From positions 1 through 32,833 of the forward strand of contig JAYPAN010000019.1 in NCBI GenBank assembly GCA_038123715.1: a DNA stretch of 32,833 nucleotides, written 5' to 3'. Source of the stretch: JAYPAN01 sp038123715 (GTDB lineage Bacteria; Pseudomonadota; Alphaproteobacteria; RS24). Below the pieces are notes generated by a model. It saw only the letters and a list, made by a program, of their open reading frames with translations. It made no database searches and was not told where the DNA came from. The position numbers and the translations under genes were made by a program. Every line of letters begins with the position of its first letter. The stretch's first letter is position 1. This document shows, in pieces, positions 7,760 through 17,235 of this stretch.

Positions 7760-9583
7760 ATGAACCCGATTGTCCAAGCTGTTACTGAAAGAATTATCGC
7801 CCGTTCGGCGCAAAGCCGCGCAGCCTATCTGGCCGATGTCAATGCGCGCCGCGCCGATCGGCAGGATGGCGGGCCGGAGCGCGAAAAACTGAGCGCCGGC
7901 AATAAAGCCCATGCTTTTGCCGCCTGCCCTGTGGCCGATAAACAAGCGCTGCTCGGCGGCAATTGGCCGAATATCGCCATTGTGACCGCCTATAATGACA
8001 TGCTGTCAGCGCATCAGCCCTATGAGCGCTATCCCGAATTGATACGCCAGGCTGCCCGCGAGGCAGGCGCAACAGCGCAAGTGGCCGGCGGCGTGCCTGC
8101 CATGTGCGATGGCGTCACGCAAGGCCAGCCGGGTATGGAAATGTCGCTGTTCTCGCGCGATGTGATTGCCATGGCCACCGCCATAGCCCTGTCGCATAAT
8201 ACATTCGACGCCGCACTCTATCTCGGCATATGCGATAAAATCGTGCCGGGTCTGCTCATGGGCGCGCTGCAATTTGGCTATCTGCCTGCCATTTTCATCC
8301 CGTCCGGCCCGATGAGTTCCGGCCTGCCCAATAGTGAAAAAGCGCGCATCCGCCAGCTTTTCGCCGAAGGCAAAGCCAGCCGTGAGGAATTGCTGCAAGC
8401 CGAATGTGACAGCTATCACGGCCCCGGCACATGCACATTTTACGGCACGGCCAATTCCAACCAAATGCTGATGGAGTTTATGGGGTTGCATATCCCCGGT
8501 GCTGCATTTATTCCGCCCGACACGCCCTTGCGTGACGGGTTGACCCGCGCCGCCGTCAATCGCGCCATTGCCATTTCGCCGCTTGGTGACAGCTATACGC
8601 CGATTGCCGACATTATTGACGAAGCCTGTCTGGTCAATGCGATTATCGGCCTTTTGGCGACCGGCGGGTCAACCAATCATGCGCTGCATATTCCCGCCAT
8701 TGCCCGCACGGCAGGGATTCATATTGACTGGCAAGATTTTGAAGAGCTTTCCGCCATCGTGCCATTGCTGGCGCGCGTTTACCCGAATGGGCAGGCGGAT
8801 GTGAACCATTTCCACGCCGCCGGTGGCATTGGCTATGTGATTGGCAATCTGCTTGAGGCCGGTTTGCTGAACGACAATGTGACAACCATTGCCGGGCGCG
8901 GGCTGGCTGATTATGCGCGCGAACCCCATCTGACCAATGAAGCCTTGGGCTGGCGGCCTTCGCCCTCACAGCCTGCCGACAGCGATATTCTGGCAAGTTG
9001 CGACAGCCCGTTTGACGCTGAAGGTGGCTTGCGCCTGTTGCAGGGCAATCTTGGTCGCGGCGTGGTGAAAGTCTCGGCGGTCAAAGCCGAGCATAGAATT
9101 ATCACCGCACCGGCCATTGTGTTTGACAGCCAGACCGATGTGGTAACAGCATTTGAAGCGGGTGAATTGGACAAGGACTGTATTGTCGTTCTGCGCTTTC
9201 AAGGCCCCGCCGCCAATGGTATGCCGGAATTGCACAAGCTGACACCGGCGCTCGGCGCTTTGCTTGACCGCGGCTTCAAAATTGGCCTTGTCACTGATGG
9301 TCGCATGTCCGGCGCATCGGGCAAAGTGCCGGCCGCCATTCACCTGACACCGGAAGCCGCGCAAGGCGGGCCATTGGCGCAAATCCGCACAGGCGACTTG
9401 GTCACGCTCGACAGCGAGGCCGGCACGCTCAGCGTGGAAGCTGATAATTTCGACATACGCAGCCCCGACCCAGCGCCTGCACAGGCGGCGCATATTGGCC
9501 TTGGCCGAGACTTGTTTGCCCCATTGCGCCAACAAGTCGGCTCGGCTGAAACCGGCGGTTCGATATTTTTTACAGGCGCATGA
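7760..9583 (+). CDS. edd: Phosphogluconate dehydratase
   Basis: A 607-residue member of the IlvD/Edd iron-sulfur dehydratase family. It converts 6-phosphogluconate to 2-keto-3-deoxy-6-phosphogluconate (KDPG), the committed ED step. The family signature AMCDGVTQGQPGMEMSLFSR gives Cys116, LGICDKIVPG gives Cys158, and ATGGSTNHALHIPAIA is the second family block. The C-terminal block holds LVTDGRMSGASGKVPAAIH. The length matches Edd rather than the shorter IlvD, and the neighbours settle the choice. GAAGGA lies 8 bases before the ATG. It is the third gene of the operon. Confidence 0.97.
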   Translation: MNPIVQAVTERIIARSAQSRAAYLADVNARRADRQDGGPEREKLSAGNKAHAFAACPVADKQALLGGNWPNIAIVTAYNDMLSAHQPYERYPELIRQAAREAGATAQVAGGVPAMCDGVTQGQPGMEMSLFSRDVIAMATAIALSHNTFDAALYLGICDKIVPGLLMGALQFGYLPAIFIPSGPMSSGLPNSEKARIRQLFAEGKASREELLQAECDSYHGPGTCTFYGTANSNQMLMEFMGLHIPGAAFIPPDTPLRDGLTRAAVNRAIAISPLGDSYTPIADIIDEACLVNAIIGLLATGGSTNHALHIPAIARTAGIHIDWQDFEELSAIVPLLARVYPNGQADVNHFHAAGGIGYVIGNLLEAGLLNDNVTTIAGRGLADYAREPHLTNEALGWRPSPSQPADSDILASCDSPFDAEGGLRLLQGNLGRGVVKVSAVKAEHRIITAPAIVFDSQTDVVTAFEAGELDKDCIVVLRFQGPAANGMPELHKLTPALGALLDRGFKIGLVTDGRMSGASGKVPAAIHLTPEAAQGGPLAQIRTGDLVTLDSEAGTLSVEADNFDIRSPDPAPAQAAHIGLGRDLFAPLRQQVGSAETGGSIFFTGA

Positions 9584-9586
9584 TTG

Positions 9587-10555
9587 ATGTTTATGGTTGG
9601 TGATATTGGTGGAACAAATGCCCGGTTTGCTCTGGCACAAATAACCGCCCATCGGGAAATCATAATTTCCGATTTCGAGAAATATGAAGCTGACCGGTTT
9701 GACCGGTTTGAAGATATTGTGACCTGCTTTCTAGATAAGTTCGGCCATCATCCGGCGCGGGCGGTATTTGCTGTTGCCGGGCCGGTGCAGAATGGCGAAA
9801 TGCGCTTCACCAATCGCGATTGGTGTTTGCAGGAAGCTGATATTGCCCGCAATTGCAAAATTGAGGCGGTCACGCTGATAAATGATTTTGCCGCTATGGC
9901 ACGCGCCGTGCCGCAATTGAAAAGCGACAGTTTTGTTGATATTCAGCTCGGCCCAGCGGTGGATGGCGCGCCGATTGTTGTGGCTGGCCCCGGCACCGGC
10001 TTTGGCGCCTGCTTGCTTGTGCCGCAGCATAATGACTGGCGGGTGCTGCCCGGCGAAGGCGGTCACAGCAGTTTTGCGCCCGTTACCGATTTGGAAAAAG
10101 ACCTGGTCACAGCGCTGCAACGCCATTGGCCGATTGTCTCCATTGAGCATATTTGCGGCGGCGCCAATCTGGAGATTTTGACGCAAACCATGTTTGAACT
10201 GCATGACAAGAAGCCGGAACCGGTCAAGCCTTATGAAATCATCGAACGCGGCGAGCAGGGCGACATGATTTGCCGTGCGCTGTGCGATATCCGTGCGGCG
10301 GCGACGATGGCCGGTCTGGCTAATATGGTGCTGATAGGGGGGGCCCGCGGCGGGGCGGTGATTGCCGGCGGTGTTGCCAAGCATCTCGCCGATTATCTGC
10401 TCGCACCTGAAGCAATTGCCCGTTTCCGCGCTGTCTGGCCGGATACTGATTTTCTTGCCAACATACCGGTGCGCTTGATGAGCAATCCGATAGCCCCGCT
10501 TATGGGCGCTGCCGCCCATTGTCTTGGCGACATAAAACAGGAGTCACTGTCATGA
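9587..10555 (+). CDS. glk: Glucokinase
   Basis: A 322-residue glucokinase of the bacterial Glk (non-ROK) family. It phosphorylates glucose with ATP to glucose-6-phosphate, the substrate of Zwf. Motifs are the N-terminal GDIGGTNARFAL (5-16), LINDFAAMA with the catalytic Asp, and GPGTGFGACLL. PGEGGHSSF is a typical glucokinase segment. The start is ambiguous among TTG 9584, ATG 9587 and ATG 9593; no strong ribosome-binding site is visible, so translational coupling to edd (stop at 9583) is likely. Its 3' end overlaps eda by four bases. A 9-bp tandem repeat at 9691-9708 encodes a DRFDRF stretch. Confidence 0.95.
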   Translation: MFMVGDIGGTNARFALAQITAHREIIISDFEKYEADRFDRFEDIVTCFLDKFGHHPARAVFAVAGPVQNGEMRFTNRDWCLQEADIARNCKIEAVTLINDFAAMARAVPQLKSDSFVDIQLGPAVDGAPIVVAGPGTGFGACLLVPQHNDWRVLPGEGGHSSFAPVTDLEKDLVTALQRHWPIVSIEHICGGANLEILTQTMFELHDKKPEPVKPYEIIERGEQGDMICRALCDIRAAATMAGLANMVLIGGARGGAVIAGGVAKHLADYLLAPEAIARFRAVWPDTDFLANIPVRLMSNPIAPLMGAAAHCLGDIKQESLS

Positions 10556-11184
10556 CCGATTTGTCCACCGCATTGCAAGCCTGCCCGATTGTGCCGGTTC
10601 TCACCATTAACCGGCTGGAAGATTGCGCGCCGCTGGCACAAGCATTGGCCAATGCCGGATTGCGGGTGTTGGAAATCACCTTCCGCACGGATTGTGCCGC
10701 CGAGGCGATTGCCGCTTTGAAAAAAGAGCGCCCCGATTTGGTGATTGGGGCCGGCACGGTTCTCAATCAGGCGCATATTGACACCGCCCATCAGGTCGGC
10801 GCTGATTTTATTGTGACGCCGGGTGTCTCGCCGCAATTGCGCGATGCGCTGAAACAAGCGCCCATGCCGGTCATTCCCGGCGCGGCAACCATTGGCGAAA
10901 TGATGGGTTTAATGGAAGACGGATTCACAAGGCAGAAGTTTTTTCCGGCCACTATTGCCGGCGGTGTTGGTGCGCTGAAAGCTGTCGGCGCGCCGCTTGC
11001 CGGTTTATCCTTCATGCCGACCGGCGGCATCAATGCTGATAATGTGTCGGATTTTCTGGCTCTGAAAAATGTTTTTGCCGTTGGCGGCTCATGGATGATC
11101 GACGCTGCCGGCGTGGCTGAGGGCAATTGGGCGCAGGTCGAGGCACATGCCGCCCGCGCCATTGAGGCAGGAGCAGCCGCATGA
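10552..11184 (+). CDS. eda: KDPG aldolase (2-dehydro-3-deoxy-phosphogluconate aldolase)
   Basis: A 210-residue class I aldolase that splits KDPG into pyruvate and glyceraldehyde-3-phosphate. The catalytic Glu lies in EITFRT (Glu41), and the Schiff-base Lys is Lys129 in RQKFFPA. The phosphate-binding region includes PTGGI and VGGSW. The start overlaps the glk stop (ATGA), with AGGAG at 10539-10543. The stop overlaps the start of the next gene in the same way. This completes a full glucose-to-pyruvate ED set in one operon. Confidence 0.97.
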   Translation: MTDLSTALQACPIVPVLTINRLEDCAPLAQALANAGLRVLEITFRTDCAAEAIAALKKERPDLVIGAGTVLNQAHIDTAHQVGADFIVTPGVSPQLRDALKQAPMPVIPGAATIGEMMGLMEDGFTRQKFFPATIAGGVGALKAVGAPLAGLSFMPTGGINADNVSDFLALKNVFAVGGSWMIDAAGVAEGNWAQVEAHAARAIEAGAAA

Positions 11185-13916
11185 GTTTGAAAGACGCTCT
11201 GATTGCCCGGCTGACCGATTTCCGTGAACAGGGCAAAATTATCGCTGATATCAACCCGATTTCAGCCCTCGCCGACGAATTGTCGGAACGCCTGTATAAG
11301 GGGCAAATCACCCAGTCAGAGCTGGAAACGCTGATGGAAGATATTTCCGGCGATTTATGGCAGGCGCAGACGGCTTATTTGCGCGTCAAATCCGGCCTTG
11401 AGGCTGACCCAAATGATGCGGCACGCGACGGGTTTGATGTCACACAATTGGATTTCACACGCCCTGTCTATGGCGCTGTCTTTACCGCGCATCCGGTTTT
11501 TGCCATTCAGCGCGACAATGCCCATAAAATCGCGCAGGACGCGGTTGCCAATCAACCGGCCTGCCCCGCCAATGCTTATGCGCCGCGCAATGGCATCACG
11601 CTGGCCGATGAACATGAAGAAGCCATGCAGGCGGTCGAACATGCGCGCGCCGCCATGCGGCAAGTCACCCGTGCCTTATTGGCGCAACAACCGCGCCGCG
11701 ATATTGTTCCACGCCTTTTATCGGCCTCAAGCTGGGTCGGCTATGATTTGGACGGGCGTGATGATATTAGCTGGATTGACAGTTTCCGCCTGCGGCTTGA
11801 AGAAAAACGCCGAGCGCTGGAACTCTATCTGGCGCAATGTGCCGACCAACCCCTGCTTGACGAAATCGCCGCCCGCCTGACGCTTGAGCGCGACGCAACG
11901 GCGGCCGATATTGCCAATTTCGCAAAAATTGACAGCGCCAAATCGGGCTTTGTCGAAGCCGCCAATCAATTGACCGGACGCGCCGACAAGCTGACCGGCA
12001 GCGCCGCCTTGGCCGAAGAAATCGCGGCATTGGCCACCAAGGCCGACACTGATGACGCTGCGCTGGATATTTTGACGCTGGCCGGAGACATGGCCTGTCA
12101 CGGTTTCGGCATGGGCGAAATCCACTTGCGGATTAATGCGGTGCAATTGCGTAACGCTATGCGCTCAGTGGACGGGCGTGCCGTGCTGACATCGGGCGAG
12201 CATGTGCCGAGCCGCCTGCTGATTGACCGGCTGGGACGACGCATTGAGAACGAAGAAAGCTGGCAGATTAACTTTGTCAATCTCGACGAAGAAATGGCGA
12301 CAGCGCGGCGTCAATTCATGCTCGCCACGCAGATTCTGAAACATGTGGACAGCGACATTCCGATACGCTTTCTGATTGCCGAATGTGAGCAGCCCATCAC
12401 GCTGATGTCGGCACTCTATCTGGCGCATAAATTCGGCATTGCCGACCGGCTGGATATTTCGCCCTTGCTGGAAACCACTTTCGGGCTGGAGCATGGCGCC
12501 AAAATGATGGAGCAATTATGCGAGACACCGGCCTATCGCCACTATCTTGAAAAGCGCGGGCGTCTGTCGATTCAAACCGGCTTTTCCGATGCCGGACGCT
12601 TTATGGGTCAGATTGCCGCCAATCTGGCGATTGAACGCATGCAGCTGAAAATTGCCGAATTGGTCAAAACCCATTTTGACGGCACTATTGACCTGCTCAT
12701 GTTCAACACGCATGGCGAATCGATGGGGCGGGGGTGTGCGCGCGGCGCGATTGACAACCGCCAGCAATTTATTTTCTCCGCCTATGCGCGCGAAAAATGC
12801 CGTCAAATGGGTGTGCATGTCCAGCACCAGTCAAGTTTTCAGGGCGGCGATGGCTATCGGCTGTTCGCCAATCCGGAAATTGCTCTGTCGGTTATCGACC
12901 ATTTGCTGCGTGCCGAATTGCGCCCGGCCAGCGCGGCGGAAATCGATGACCCGTTTTACGCCGAAAGCAGCTTTGCGCTTGATATGTTTCTGGCGCTGAA
13001 AGCCTGGCATGAAAAACTGTTTTTCGACCCGCATTACATTGAATTGCTGGATATGTTCGGCACTAATCTTCTGCCGGTCTCCGGCTCGCGCCCGTCCAAG
13101 CGGGTGGTGCAGGCCGGGATGGGACGCCGCGACCCGTCGAAAATTCGCGCCATCCCGCATAATGCGATATTGCAGCAGACCGGTTTTCTGGCCAATGTGA
13201 TTTCCGGCTTCGGCACGGCGGCAAATGTGGACAGTGAAGGCTTTATGGATATTTACGCCCGTTCGCCGCGCTTGCAGATATTGATGCGGCATGTGCTGGA
13301 CGGCAAGGCGCGCGGGTCGCTCAACACTTTATCCGCCTATGGCCGCCTGCTCGACAAAAATTTCTGGATAGACCGCGCCTATCATGACTTCCAACCGGAT
13401 AATCTGCGCCCCTATCGGCGGCTGGCCGACAGTCTGGGAGAAAGTCGGCGCGCCATTGGTGTGCGTAATATCCTTGCCAAGCTGCGCGATGATTTGATTG
13501 ACCTGTATCGGCTCACAGGTCGGATTGGCGAAAGCGGTGTCCGCGTTGAGGGGCAAGACAGGCTGCTGCCGGATGTGCTTCACGCCTTACGCATCGCACT
13601 GATTTCCGAGGCCTTAGTTTTGCTGGCGCGCGTGCCGCGTTTTGCCGAATCCAGCCGCAACCGCAATGAAGATGTGCTGCGCCACGCGCTGCGGCTTGAT
13701 TTCAAAGCGGCGATTGACATTATCGTGGAGGAGTTTTCGCTTGGTGAGGCTGGCGAACCCTTGGCGCATGTGGCCGAGCCGGAAAGCTACAGCGCCAATC
13801 ACGGCACGGATTACCGCGAAATGGAACACCAGATTATTGAGCCGCTGAAAGCGCGCATGGCCATGCTTGACCGGCTGACGCAAATGGTCAGCGCGGTTTA
13901 TGACGCGCATGGTTAG
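11181..13916 (+). CDS. Divergent phosphoenolpyruvate carboxylase-like protein
   Basis: A 911-residue protein of the PEP carboxylase superfamily; classical enzymes add bicarbonate to PEP to make oxaloacetate. Retained landmarks are TAHP (His104), the GYDLDGR block (187-193), HLRINAVQLR (about 315-324), GFSD (467-470), GSRPSKR (635-641) and RAIPH (656-660). Several catalytic signatures differ. TAHPTE is TAHPVF, and the YSDSxKDxG block reads FSDAGRFMG. The mobile loop HGRGGxxGRGG is shortened to HGESMGRG (511-518). The protein also ends in DAHG without the usual C-terminal NTG. It starts inside the eda stop (ATGA) with AGGAG 7 bases upstream, so it is translationally coupled to the ED operon. 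It may be an anaplerotic enzyme of a divergent subfamily or may have another carboxylase-like role. The family is sure, the activity is not. Confidence 0.8.
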   Translation: MSLKDALIARLTDFREQGKIIADINPISALADELSERLYKGQITQSELETLMEDISGDLWQAQTAYLRVKSGLEADPNDAARDGFDVTQLDFTRPVYGAVFTAHPVFAIQRDNAHKIAQDAVANQPACPANAYAPRNGITLADEHEEAMQAVEHARAAMRQVTRALLAQQPRRDIVPRLLSASSWVGYDLDGRDDISWIDSFRLRLEEKRRALELYLAQCADQPLLDEIAARLTLERDATAADIANFAKIDSAKSGFVEAANQLTGRADKLTGSAALAEEIAALATKADTDDAALDILTLAGDMACHGFGMGEIHLRINAVQLRNAMRSVDGRAVLTSGEHVPSRLLIDRLGRRIENEESWQINFVNLDEEMATARRQFMLATQILKHVDSDIPIRFLIAECEQPITLMSALYLAHKFGIADRLDISPLLETTFGLEHGAKMMEQLCETPAYRHYLEKRGRLSIQTGFSDAGRFMGQIAANLAIERMQLKIAELVKTHFDGTIDLLMFNTHGESMGRGCARGAIDNRQQFIFSAYAREKCRQMGVHVQHQSSFQGGDGYRLFANPEIALSVIDHLLRAELRPASAAEIDDPFYAESSFALDMFLALKAWHEKLFFDPHYIELLDMFGTNLLPVSGSRPSKRVVQAGMGRRDPSKIRAIPHNAILQQTGFLANVISGFGTAANVDSEGFMDIYARSPRLQILMRHVLDGKARGSLNTLSAYGRLLDKNFWIDRAYHDFQPDNLRPYRRLADSLGESRRAIGVRNILAKLRDDLIDLYRLTGRIGESGVRVEGQDRLLPDVLHALRIALISEALVLLARVPRFAESSRNRNEDVLRHALRLDFKAAIDIIVEEFSLGEAGEPLAHVAEPESYSANHGTDYREMEHQIIEPLKARMAMLDRLTQMVSAVYDAHG

Positions 13917-13972
13917 CCGGGGCGGGGCGCTAAAAACTTGCCAAGCCAAGCATTGCGCCGCACACTGGCCGC

Positions 13973-15259
13973 ATGGGTTTATTGAAACAGCATGAAAAGC
14001 GGCGGCGCGGCAGGCGTGCGCTTATGGCGTTAAGCGGCCTTATGGCGATCAGCCTTTCAATATCCGCATGCGCGCCCGCAAAGCAGTCCGACAGCAATGC
14101 CATACATGACCGGTTTCTGGTGCTGGATTCGCATTTGGACACGCCAATTGTGCTTGACCGGCCGGGCTTTGACATTACCCGCCGCCATGACGCGCTTATT
14201 GATTACGCGCAGGTTGATTTGCCGCGTATGCGCGAGGGTGGGCTGGATGGCGGCTTTTGGGTGATTTACACACGGCAAGGCGCGCTCACCGCCAAGGGCT
14301 ATGCCAATGCGCTGGCTCATGCCCGACACCGCAACCGGCTGATAGACAAAATGCTGGCCGCGCATGGCGACCATTTTGCCGCCGCCCTGCGTGCCGATGA
14401 TGCCGCTGCCATTGCCGCACAGGGCAAGCGCATTGTTTATAAGAGCATTGAAAACGCTTATCCGCTTGGCGAGGACATTTCCCGCCTTGATGAATTTTAT
14501 GCCGCCGGTGTGCGTATGGTCGGGCTGGTGCATATGGCCAATAATCAATTTGCCGACAGTGCCACCGATCCGGCAGGGCCAAAATGGGGCGGGCTGTCAC
14601 CTTTGGGCAAGGCCTTGATACGCCGTGCCAACCGGCTGGGCATGATTGTGGATTTGTCGCACGCGCATGATGCCGCTTTGCAACAAGCAATTGAACTGTC
14701 CACCACGCCGGTCATTCTGTCGCATTCCGGTGCGGCGGCGCTTTACGCCCATCCGCGCAATATCAATGACGCCTTGCTGCGCGACTTGGCGGCGTCCGGT
14801 GGGGTGATGCATATCAATTCCCTGTCCGGCTATTTGAAGAAACTTGATACCGACCCGGCGCGACGCCCTGCGCTGGTGGCACTGTTTCGCTATTGGCGGC
14901 AAAACCCGCCGCAAACCGAGGCCGACACACAGGCTTTTCTGGAAGCGCGGCGTGCCATTGATGCCCAATACCGGCCTGACTTCGCCTCGCTGGACGATGT
15001 GATGGCGCATATTTTCCATGCCGGTGATATTATGGGGGCGGCGCATATTGGTATAGGTCTTGATTGGGATGGCGGCGGTGGCGTTGACGGGCTGCACGAT
15101 ATTGCCGCCCTGCCCGCTATCACGGCACGGATGCGCGCCGCTGGCATTTCCGACAAAGCCATTGGGCAAATGTGGAGTGGCAATGTGCTGCGTTTGCTGC
15201 GGCTGGCCGAAAATGCGCGACGGGCAAGCCCTGAGACAGAAAAAAACACCGGAAAATAG
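13973..15259 (+). CDS. M19 (renal dipeptidase-like) metallopeptidase, lipoprotein
   Basis: A 428-residue member of peptidase family M19, zinc enzymes that cleave dipeptides, often with a D-residue. The metal site shows LDSHLDTP (His54, Asp56), a bridging Glu in KSIENA (Glu160), DLSHAHD (His230) and LSHSGAA (His251). The N terminus is basic (KRRRGRRA) followed by a hydrophobic stretch and a lipobox ISAC, with Cys33 as the expected lipidation site, so it is predicted to be anchored on the periplasmic side of a membrane. No clear ribosome-binding site precedes the ATG. It lies 56 bases after the PEPC-like gene and could share its transcript. Its substrate is unknown; peptidoglycan-derived or D-amino-acid dipeptides are plausible. 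Confidence 0.9.
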   Translation: MGLLKQHEKRRRGRRALMALSGLMAISLSISACAPAKQSDSNAIHDRFLVLDSHLDTPIVLDRPGFDITRRHDALIDYAQVDLPRMREGGLDGGFWVIYTRQGALTAKGYANALAHARHRNRLIDKMLAAHGDHFAAALRADDAAAIAAQGKRIVYKSIENAYPLGEDISRLDEFYAAGVRMVGLVHMANNQFADSATDPAGPKWGGLSPLGKALIRRANRLGMIVDLSHAHDAALQQAIELSTTPVILSHSGAAALYAHPRNINDALLRDLAASGGVMHINSLSGYLKKLDTDPARRPALVALFRYWRQNPPQTEADTQAFLEARRAIDAQYRPDFASLDDVMAHIFHAGDIMGAAHIGIGLDWDGGGGVDGLHDIAALPAITARMRAAGISDKAIGQMWSGNVLRLLRLAENARRASPETEKNTGK

Positions 15260-15340
15260 CCAGTTTTGTATTAACCGCACTTGCTTTCTCGCCGCTTGCG
15301 CCATAGTGTCAGCCATCGATATTTGACAAGGTGGGAGAAA

Positions 15341-17167
15341 ATGTCAGTTCAGGAACAAAAAATCACAACGTTCAGTTTTATTTCAAGATTTCTAAAAATG
15401 CTTCTGCGCCCCGGTGCCATCGGGCATTTGCGTTCGTTGCTGACATCGCGGCCGGAAGATGAAATATCACTGGTTGATTATCTGGAAAAACATGCCGAGC
15501 AACGCCCGCATGATGCGGCCATTCTTTATGAAGACCAGCGCATTGGCTGGGGGGAATTGAACACGCGCATCAATAAAATGGCGCATTATTTCCGCAGTCG
15601 TGGTGTCGGTCATGGCGACAGTGTGGCGATTAACATTGAAAACCGGCCGGAAGTTCTCATCAGCGTGATGGCCTGTAAAAAGCTGGGCGCAATTGCCGGC
15701 ATGGTCAATACCAGCCAGACCAATGAAGCACTGGCGCATAGTTTGAAACTGATTGACCCGAAATTGGTTCTGGTCGGCTCGGAATGTTTGTCCAATATGG
15801 ACAGCATTGCTGAATTGCTCGACACCACCTATCGCGGCAAGCTGCTTTATCTGGCGGATGGGAATCATGAAGGCGCGCCCGGCAATTATGACGATTTGAC
15901 GCCGTTAATGGCCGATATGCCTGGCGAAAATATCCGTCCCGAAAAAGTCAGAACACTGGGCGATGCCTGTTTTTATATTTTCACTTCCGGCACGACTGGC
16001 CTGCCCAAGGCCAGCATCACCACCAATATGAAAATCTTCCGCGCCGGCATCCAGTTTGGCTGCAATGTGATGACATTGACCAAGGACGATATTTACTATT
16101 GCGCCCTGCCCTTTTATCACAGCACCGGACTTCTTGTCGGCTGGGGCAGTTGCGTTGCCAGTGGTGCAACAATGGCGGTAAGGCGTAAATTCAGCGCCAG
16201 CAATTTTTTTGATGATTGCCGCAAATTTGAAGCCACAGCCTGTGTCTATATTGGTGAATTGCTGCGCTATTTGCTGGCGCTGCCCGAAGCTGATAATGAC
16301 CGCGACCATAAAGTAGTTAAAATTATCGGCAATGGCCTGCGCCCCGATATTTGGATGGCCTTTAAAGAGCGTTTCGGCATTGACCGCATTCATGAGTTTT
16401 ACGGCGCATCGGAAGGCAATACCGGCTTTGTCAATATCTTCAATTTCGACAAAACCGTGGGCTGGTCGCCCGGCCATGGCAAAGCATGGACGCTGGTTGA
16501 GTTCGACGTTGATGCCGACGCACCGGTGCGCGCCGATAATGGCTTTATGAACAAAATGGGTGTTGGCGAAAGCGGCCTGCTGATTATGCGAATCAATGAG
16601 CAAAACCCGTTTGACGGCTATACCGATGCCCAAGCCAGCGAGAAAAAGATTCTCCGCAATGTTTTTGAGCCGGGTGACCAATGGTTTAATTCCGGCGACC
16701 TTGTGGTGCTGCAACCGCACGGCCATATCCAGTTTGGCGACCGCATTGGCGACACTTTCCGCTGGCAGGGCGAGAATGTCGCCACAACGGAAGTTGAAGG
16801 CGTGATTATGAAATGGCCGGAAATTGAGGATGCCGTTGTCTATGGCGTGCAAGTGCCGGGGCGCGACGGGCGCTGCGGCATGTTATATCTGACGCTGAAT
16901 GAAGCCGACAAGCTTGATTTTGAAGGGCTGATTAAGCATATGCGCAATAATCTGCCGGGCTATGCCGTGCCGCGCTTTATCCGCATTGGTGCCAAAGTGG
17001 ATGTCACCGGCACTTTCAAATTTCAAAAAGCCAAGCTGAAACGCGAGGCCTATGATTTTGACGCGCTGGAAGACAAAATATATCTGGTGGCGCGTGATGA
17101 AGCCACCAGCCAGCCCATGAGCGATGCATTGCGCGACCAAATCAATTCTGGCGAGATAAGGCTGTAA
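15341..17167 (+). CDS. Long-chain/very-long-chain acyl-CoA synthetase (FATP type)
   Basis: A 608-residue adenylate-forming ligase that activates fatty acids to acyl-CoA via acyl-AMP. The AMP-binding motif YIFTSGTTGLPKA is at 212-224, YGASEGN is the second core motif, and the C-terminal hinge region includes GDRIGDTFRWQGENVAT, a form seen in the FATP/VLACS branch. The N-terminal stretch (about 12-35) is hydrophobic/basic, as in that branch, and may touch the membrane. The start at 15341 has GGGAGAAA just upstream; the in-frame start at 15281 lacks one. It is followed 68 bases later by an amidohydrolase. With the acyl-CoA dehydrogenases at 964-3341 it suggests catabolism of carboxylic acids. 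Chain length cannot be judged. Confidence 0.9.
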   Translation: MSVQEQKITTFSFISRFLKMLLRPGAIGHLRSLLTSRPEDEISLVDYLEKHAEQRPHDAAILYEDQRIGWGELNTRINKMAHYFRSRGVGHGDSVAINIENRPEVLISVMACKKLGAIAGMVNTSQTNEALAHSLKLIDPKLVLVGSECLSNMDSIAELLDTTYRGKLLYLADGNHEGAPGNYDDLTPLMADMPGENIRPEKVRTLGDACFYIFTSGTTGLPKASITTNMKIFRAGIQFGCNVMTLTKDDIYYCALPFYHSTGLLVGWGSCVASGATMAVRRKFSASNFFDDCRKFEATACVYIGELLRYLLALPEADNDRDHKVVKIIGNGLRPDIWMAFKERFGIDRIHEFYGASEGNTGFVNIFNFDKTVGWSPGHGKAWTLVEFDVDADAPVRADNGFMNKMGVGESGLLIMRINEQNPFDGYTDAQASEKKILRNVFEPGDQWFNSGDLVVLQPHGHIQFGDRIGDTFRWQGENVATTEVEGVIMKWPEIEDAVVYGVQVPGRDGRCGMLYLTLNEADKLDFEGLIKHMRNNLPGYAVPRFIRIGAKVDVTGTFKFQKAKLKREAYDFDALEDKIYLVARDEATSQPMSDALRDQINSGEIRL

Positions 17168-17235
17168 CCGACCGGCTTGCATGGCAGCAAGATGGCGGTT
17201 ATCGTTTTCCCACGGGCAACCGAGGGAGAAAAGCC

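Noticed and set aside
9731..10519. 262-codon open frame on the minus strand
   Set aside because: Antisense to glk; its composition is that of a shadow frame.
15905..16852. 315-codon open frame on the minus strand
   Set aside because: Antisense to the acyl-CoA synthetase gene, with no recognisable domain or ribosome-binding site.
17165..17201. Possible terminator after the acyl-CoA synthetase gene (TAACCG/CGGTTA with inner CTTGC/GCAAG)
   Set aside because: The two short stems are separated by unpaired bases and only a weak TTTT follows, so it is not convincing.
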